Positions 58,807 to 64,000 of a DNA stretch of 64,000 nucleotides are shown piece by piece; positions within the stretch are counted from its first letter, which is position 1, and every line of letters begins with the position of its first letter. Under the pieces are notes generated by a model. It saw nothing but the letters and a program-made list of their open reading frames with translations, was not told the DNA's origin and did no database searches. The stretch covers positions 2,100,001 through 2,164,000 of the forward strand of contig WPIO01000035.1 in NCBI GenBank assembly GCA_009760855.2, given 5' to 3'. The stretch comes from Cristatella mucedo (Eukaryota; Bryozoa; Phylactolaemata; Cristatellidae). The position numbers and the translations under genes were made by a program.

Positions 58807-58835
58807 CCACTGGGGGTAGGACGTTCCCCCAGTGG
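58807..58835. repeat. Perfect 10-bp hairpin at the array's left edge
   Basis: CCACTGGGGG and CCCCCAGTGG flank a 9-base loop (TAGGACGTT). The loop itself carries the GGACGTT word repeated in the left end of the candidate element. Confidence 0.75.
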
Positions 58836-58849
58836 TTTGCAGGTTGAGT

Positions 58850-59345
58850 TTTAGGGATTAGTCTTTGGAGGTTTTAAGGTTTATGGTTTTGGTTTGTAGG
58901 GTTTGGGTTTATAGTTTGGTTAAGGGTTTTAATTTTAGGGTTTATTGTTAAGGATTTGCTTTTTAAGGTTTGGTTTTGGGTTTTATGAACATGGTTTTTA
59001 GGGTTTGGCGTTTAGGGTTTATAATTAAGGCTTTTTACGGTTTAGGGTTTATAATTTAGTTTTTTTAGGGTTTAGGGTTTAGCTTTTAGGGGTTAGCGAT
59101 TGGGGTTTATGGTTTAGGGTTTAGAGTATAGGGTTTTTAGGGTTTAGTGTTTAGGGTTTGGGGTTTAGGTTTTAGAGTTTAGGGTTTCTAGGTTGAGGAT
59201 TTTTTTGGTTAGGTTTGAAGATTTGTAGTTTTTAGAGCTTAGGTTTTAGCGTTTAGGGCTTATGGTTTTATAGTTTTAGGAGTTTAGGGTTTTTAGGGTT
59301 TAGGTTTAGTGTTCAGGTTTATTGTTCAGGTTTAGGTTTATGGTG
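58850..59345. repeat. Degenerate TTTAGGG-like telomere-type array
   Basis: About 500 bp with a phase of roughly 6-8 bases dominated by GGTTTAGGGTTT, with variants such as GGTTTATGG, GGTTTTAGG and GGTTAAGG. The common form fits the 7-mer TTTAGGG better than the usual animal 6-mer TTAGGG, but the spacing drifts. It is heavily mutated and runs in one orientation only. It is bracketed by the inverted ends at 58740 and 59930. Confidence 0.8.
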
Positions 59346-59674
59346 GGCACACCTCCCACTTCTTAAATCACTATTCAGTGCTTTGTCCATTTGCGTATTA
59401 GGCGAACTAGATCTCTTCAGCTCGAGTTATACTCAGTAGACCTCATGTTTAGCGCTCATTTATAGGAACGTGCAGCACGCCGTAGCACCCGCTGACGGTA
59501 CGAACAGGTACCTGGCAGCGTCGACCGGGACCGAACGGGACAGCTTGCCGCTGCGCAGCCGCTGCAACCCTCCTTGCCGCCGCTTGGTTCATAAGTAAAC
59601 CACCAATCCATCCATTATTTTAATTATACTGAGTAGATTTTATTTTAATAGCATGAACTGATTTGATCATGTAA

Positions 59675-59680
59675 ATATAC

Positions 59681-59779
<99 letters not shown>

Positions 59780-59812
59780 TGCATTGCATGTGCGTGTGTG
59801 TGTGTGTGTGTA
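59675..59812. repeat. Composite (AT)n(GT)n microsatellite
   Basis: About ten AT units run into ~55 GT units with few interruptions (GAG near 59745, TTTGTGCATTGCATGTGC near 59776). The frames across it are artefacts. Confidence 0.97.
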
Positions 59813-59930
59813 TTCTTAGTTATATAAATCAACATGAAAATCATCCTACCCCAGGGTAATGTCCTAGGGTCCAACAGGAGGGAGAAAATGTCTTGAAACG
59901 TCGCAGGGTAAATGTCCTACAACCTTAATG

Positions 59931-60438
59931 GTTCAAATGGTCCAAACCAGACGCTTGACAGTCTGCTTTTAAGAAACAACATCAAGTCAAAACTCACTCA
60001 TGCTTCAGTTGACCCACACCATAAGAGCTTCGTTTTAGTGCGGTTTAATTTGTTTTTGTTTATCACACAAGTATTTCAATGAGATTTTAATTGCATTGCA
60101 TAAGAGTGCTGTATTTGAGTAAGATAAATCTGGTGTAAAATTCTGGCCTTAACTATAAATTCAATTGGAAAGTCACATCAACCACACCTATTTGCTCTCA
60201 GTTTCTAACTTATTGACAAAAAAATAAATGTACACCATCAGATGGCGTTTTCGCAAAATACTTTACAAATTACACAAATAATGCCAGCCGGAGGTTGACC
60301 CGACAACTTGACTCCAAGAATCGCTCAAGGACTACATAGTAGGAAGAAGATTTCACATGACTCTCACGGGGGCGCCCCTATTCAGAACTGTAGCTGTCCT
60401 GTTAGGTTTCTAAAATCTCAAATGGTTTTAATCGTTCC
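59931..60438. other. Interval with no supported feature
   Basis: AT-rich spacer between the candidate element and the next microsatellite. Confidence 0.25.
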
Positions 60439-60465
60439 ATATATATATATATATATATATGTGTT

Positions 60466-60543
<78 letters not shown>
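60439..60543. repeat. Composite (AT)n ... (GT)n microsatellite
   Basis: Eleven AT units, a GTGTTAA link, and ~37 uninterrupted GT units, in the same order and strand as the tract 760 bp to the left. Confidence 0.97.
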
Positions 60544-60544
<1 letters not shown>

Positions 60545-61029
60545 GACTGTTAACTGGTGACTGTTGACATGTTGACTCATTAACTATTCTTGGTTATAAG
60601 AAAAAGCTCGCATACAGATGGCAGATCGAAACCAAACTTTCCTCACCTCTCAGAGTACATATGCACGCTCGATATTCTTTTGAATGTAAAGACATTACAA
60701 TGATGGATTGTACAAAAAAATGTGCTCACCCACATGAAAATAAATGACGAAACTTTCATATTTACAAATGAATTATTGTTGAATATTTATAGTCTATTTT
60801 GTTTAATGAGGTTCCTACAAAATAGTTACCCCATTGCAATTTCTGAGAACATTGCCCTTAGAGGAGGTGAGGCTAGACAGAAGCAAATGTATAAGCCTAT
60901 TATCTGTTTCATTCTACATAAACATTGAATAGCACCAGGTGCTAACTACAAGTAGTGCCAAACAATGAATTTTATTACTTTCAGGCTGTAAAGGCTGGCA
61001 CAGAACTTGATTCAGTGTTAGTCCGTCAT
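60544..61029. other. Interval with no supported feature
   Basis: AT-rich. A 68-codon frame at 60722-60928 is unrecognised. Confidence 0.25.
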
Positions 61030-62900
61030 TGCAGATCTATCCAAAATCCTGCCCAGTCTCGGTCCCTACGGCTCGTGGCAGCGTTACTGTAGTGTCGCGT
61101 TGGCCTTGGCTTGATTTAGAGACGTTACCCAACTGTTTTGGAGGGCAACTTCCTTTGTCCTGGAGCGTGGAAGCCAGAGATGAAACGCTAATTGGCGGTT
61201 GTAGACCAAGAGCTTGAGAGCGAGCCACAGGAGAGCTCTGAGACCAATGGTGATTCATTATAGAATTGGTCTGCCACCACGCGAAGAGAGATCGATGTTG
61301 GCTGGCCGTCAACCCTCGGCCGCTAACTCTGATAAAAAAAGAATCGTCAGTACCTTTTCGGCAATCAAGCTGGACGCTGGGTTACCCATGCGGCGAACAG
61401 AGCGACGGAATTATTCTTACAAGTAATCGGCTCGGGTACTGGCCCAATACCGTAGTATCCAGGCTACGTTCGGTTGGCTGGGACGGGGCTACTATAATAG
61501 GGTAAGGGTCAGCTGAAAGCCGGGGTCGGACCTACGGTACGTGTGGTGACGTGAGGTCACCGGGCTCTCAGGTAGGAGGATTGGCCTGGTAAGTCGTGGT
61601 GTTAGGCTCCCGGTATCATGATTATGCACCTGGATGGTTGCAGGCGTGCTCCGGCGATGCGGCCGCACGCAAGAACAGTACCCAAAGGCCCGAAGCAGGC
61701 TGGTTGCTTTATCGTTGTTGAGTATCTTATATTCCGCGTTCCCGTGTGGCGTGTACGTGACCCCGCCCCCTCACTGTGTTGGCGATATAATGACTAATGT
61801 TGTGGATGTCTGCTCCATGATCCAGAATACTCAGCTAGCCGGGTCTTGGCGTACGGCAGCGTGCACAAGACAGAGGCCGGCGACGGTGTGACGCTGAAAC
61901 CGACTGACCAACTAACACGTTTGTTCGCTTGCTTCGTCGTCTCTTGCGACTCCTATGGTAGTGCTTTGTTGGACGCTCCCTGTTAATTCCCCGCGCTAAT
62001 TGTTGGCGCGCCTTATTATAGAGGTTTAACCTGACAGCCGCTCGTCTTACCCTGCGCTCACCGGCATGGCGAAGGCGGCGGCGTGGTCAGGTGTAGTGGT
62101 TTGGCGGGAACTAGTCTTTGACCCTGGAACTCGCTACAACCCTTTTGCTCTTTCCCTATTCTCTCCGTTGGCATTATTTAACAGTCAGAGCGACGCTCGG
62201 TCTTTTGTTCAGCTCCTGCTCTCTCTTTCTCTTTCTCTCTCTTCGGCTTCACTTTGACGCCGTTGGACTCGTTTCTCTGAAAGCGAGGAGGAGGCGTGTC
62301 TTTCATCGGCGATGAGAAGGACGAGACAGAGGAAGCTGGAGGATTCGGTGAACGCTACTGAATACGGTCGGCCTTGCGCCCGAGCTCGCATTTACGTTTC
62401 TCTTGTGTTTTGTGTGTGTGAGCCTTCGCATGGTATCAGCATAAGTTGCCGGTGCAGACTAGACATAGTTGGTGTGGTGAAATGTTCCGTCGGTTTGGGC
62501 TTCTCCGTCGAATTTGGTCGTTTCCGATGGCAGCCCTAGTGCGGGGACATATTTCCTCTAAGATTGCTTTGTGTAGTGTGGTATTCCTGATTTCACGGCG
62601 GAAAGCCGACCTAGCTCTCAGTCACGATGTGAGCTCCGGTTTATGCTACAGCGGGAAACTCAAAACAGCCTGTTGGGTCGTTCATAAGTGAAAAGGCCGT
62701 GCAGCGTTAAAGTGGCGGGACGGTGTTGCCTCCACGAGAATGGCTCGGGCGGTTGAGAGACGTCTAGTGAGGACTGCGGAGATGGACACTGAGCGTAGAC
62801 TAGCGCAAGCGACATTATTGCTCTTGCGAGATAAAGACTCAGTAAAACTCAAAATTCTGAGGTGTCTCCGTTTCTAATTGACGTCGTGGACTCCCACGCT
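61030..62900. other. CpG- and GC-rich island
   Basis: GC and CpG content rise abruptly over about 1.9 kb, unlike anything else in the window, then fall again. Short plus-strand frames start at 62066 (63 codons), 62312 (75 codons) and 62740 (about 45 codons: MARAVERRLVRTAEMDTERR ... ending at a TAA near 62877). None has a recognised domain or clear donor. It could be the promoter CpG island and first exon of a gene running out of the window, or an LTR/retroelement 5' region. The ATAAA-GGTGTCTCCG-GTGGACTCCC series at 62831-62900 would fit an LTR R-U5 end. Bisulfite or transcript data would separate these. Confidence 0.4.
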
Positions 62901-63344
62901 GCCTAGTAAACAAAGTAAGTAGGTCAGACAGTCAGGGAACATTCCATTCCGTGGCGCGTCCTTCTTGTGTGCCCTAAATGAGCATCGAACCGTATTCGGG
63001 CAATGAGGTTTTTGCCCTGAAAAAGTTATGGCAAGCGAGGTTACTTCGGCCCGGACTTTGGCTTTACATTACTCCATAATTAACTAATGATACTGTTTTC
63101 TGGATTTAAATCTTATCAGAATTAACTACGGATATAGAAATGATAGCAGGGAAGCAGAGCCTATTTGAAGTTGTAATTTCGAATGCGTGAAAGGTCATAG
63201 AATTAGAATTGTCACTAATATACACGAAGTTTATTAAATGAAATAATAGGAAGACTACCCGGCGTGGTTCTTCCATGGGCACACAATATCCAAGAATGCC
63301 ACAGCACCACAAGGGTGTAATATGTGTAATAACACACAGTGATA
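62901..63344. other. Interval with no supported feature
   Basis: Composition returns to AT-rich. No exon or repeat recognised. Confidence 0.25.
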
Positions 63345-63415
63345 CAAATGCGCCCTCCAGAGGAACTGCAGAAATAAACTGTCTAGTCGCTTTACATATA
63401 TGCTGTCAAAGGACA
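63345..63415 (-). mobile_element. LINE family A-like 3' tail, decayed
   Basis: AAATGCGCCCTCCAGAGGAA, then a GACTAGTCGCTTTACATATA-like segment (CTAGTCGCTTTACATATATG) and CTGTCAAAG corresponds to the reversed tail (GCGCCCTCAGAGAAC ... CTAGGCGCTTTACATTTGCT). It has a ~10-bp insertion in the hairpin loop and no ATT repeat. Confidence 0.45.
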
Positions 63416-64000
63416 CACCGTCGAGAGTTTCGACGCTCCTCAGATCAATCGTGCCACTCTCCCATTTCATATTCTAACACTGGGAGAACGAGTGATTCGG
63501 GCCCGTAGAATGTAGGCGCTGTCAACAAGAGCTGAAGATGGCTCATGTCTGTATGACTTGTCACTCACCATAGAGAACTCGGTAGCTATCAGCGAATGTG
63601 TAAACTTATGGCTTGCCCTTACAAACAATCGATCGCTGGATCTCGGCTGATTTACCACCAAACTACGTGACGATAAAACAGAATTTATCTCTTGAAAGCA
63701 GCAGGTGGCTGTTTCTCTAATAAGTGTCTTCCGTCCAACCACCTCAACATCCTCAGAATTCAGGTGTCACATTCTACAGCTGCCTAAATTTTGGAAGCTT
63801 TGTTAATAAGACTGCTTCCACATCCAGCCATCACATGATCCCGACCTAAATTAGGAACTGTCACCACGACCGGCTTGCAAGAAAAAGTCGACTATCCTCT
63901 ATGGTTCGGGTCTCGATTGGATCATTGGAGCTTCCATTTTGAGAGGATACCAGCCATTCTACTACGGCCGTCAATGAAGGTAGCTGCAAGACTAATTTAC
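63416..64000. other. Interval with no supported feature to the window edge
   Basis: A 91-codon minus-strand frame at 63742-63467 has ordinary composition but no recognised motif or splice signals. Confidence 0.25.

Larger units (their letters stand above)
58735..59930. mobile_element. Candidate non-autonomous element with inverted ends
   Basis: The left end (58740-58836) carries GTACGGATATTGCCCC, GGACGTTCCAA, GACATCCCC, GGACATGCCCCCAGACATTT and TCCCC. The reverse complement of the right end (59850-59930) reads GTAGGACATTTACCCT, GCGACGTTTCAA, GACATTTTCTCCC and later GGACATTACCC, in the same order. The two ends are thus inverted and related, each built of degenerate GGACATT-C(4) units. Between them lie a TTTAGGG-like array, a GC-rich patch (59470-59590) and an (AT)n(GT)n microsatellite. 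No transposase frame exists. Exact boundaries and target duplication are not resolved. Confidence 0.4.

Noticed and set aside
58850-59345. True chromosome end or functional telomere.
   Set aside because: The array is short, degenerate, unidirectional and flanked on both sides by ordinary sequence.
59620-60553. His/Thr and Cys/Val repeat proteins on either strand.
   Set aside because: Produced by GT microsatellites.

Overview
The window reads as animal (metazoan) nuclear DNA from a gene-poor, repeat-rich region, probably of a marine invertebrate. The evidence is long AT-rich non-coding stretches, many di- to tetranucleotide microsatellites, splice-site-bounded exon candidates, tRNA-derived SINEs, and many decayed copies of CR1/L2-superfamily non-LTR retrotransposons (LINEs). 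There is no operon, no intact autonomous transposon, and no convincing rRNA, tRNA or CRISPR. The phylum cannot be settled by reading alone. All family assignments below are by eye.

Host coding signal is sparse. The best case is a pair of homologous terminal exons at the two ends of the window (3590-4023 and 57879-58072). Both enter in phase 1, carry a shared G-x-(Y/F)-Y-G-V-P-I motif leading straight into one transmembrane helix, then a basic stop-transfer and a short cytoplasmic tail. They look like the 3' ends of two paralogous single-pass membrane proteins. A signal-peptide-like exon with a phase-1 donor sits at 24850-24919 and could be the 5' end of the right-hand gene. No ectodomain exon could be recognised. 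A coding-like, stop-interrupted stretch at 33036-33300 and an unassigned open frame at 25601-25837 are weaker candidates.

Most of the interpretable sequence is transposon debris. LINE family A gives a 5'-truncated reverse transcriptase copy at 10780-12935 and fragments near 7.0, 19.4, 32.6, 34.7, 35.6-37.1, 41.1, 45.2 and 52.6 kb. It also leaves many short 3' tails with a conserved hairpin (AGCGCC ... AGAGA loop TCTCT ... GGCGCT) followed by ATT repeats. LINE family B (fragments near 0, 6.3, 7.8, 8.4, 28-29.6, 30.5, 32.2, 43.3 and 55.1 kb) is a second family with a CGVPQ-type reverse transcriptase. A tRNA-like SINE at 18715 and 36355 ends in a tail resembling that of LINE A, suggesting a LINE/SINE partnership; the second copy is nested inside a LINE A copy.

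Other structure: a ~410-bp diverged direct duplication (190-600 and 16991-17400); a candidate non-autonomous element at 58735-59930 with inverted ends built from GGACATT/CCCC words around a degenerate TTTAGGG-like array; GC/CpG-rich islands at 1681-2611 and 61030-62900; and composite microsatellites that all run (TA)n then (TG)n on one strand. The remaining long intervals hold nothing I could support and are listed as such.
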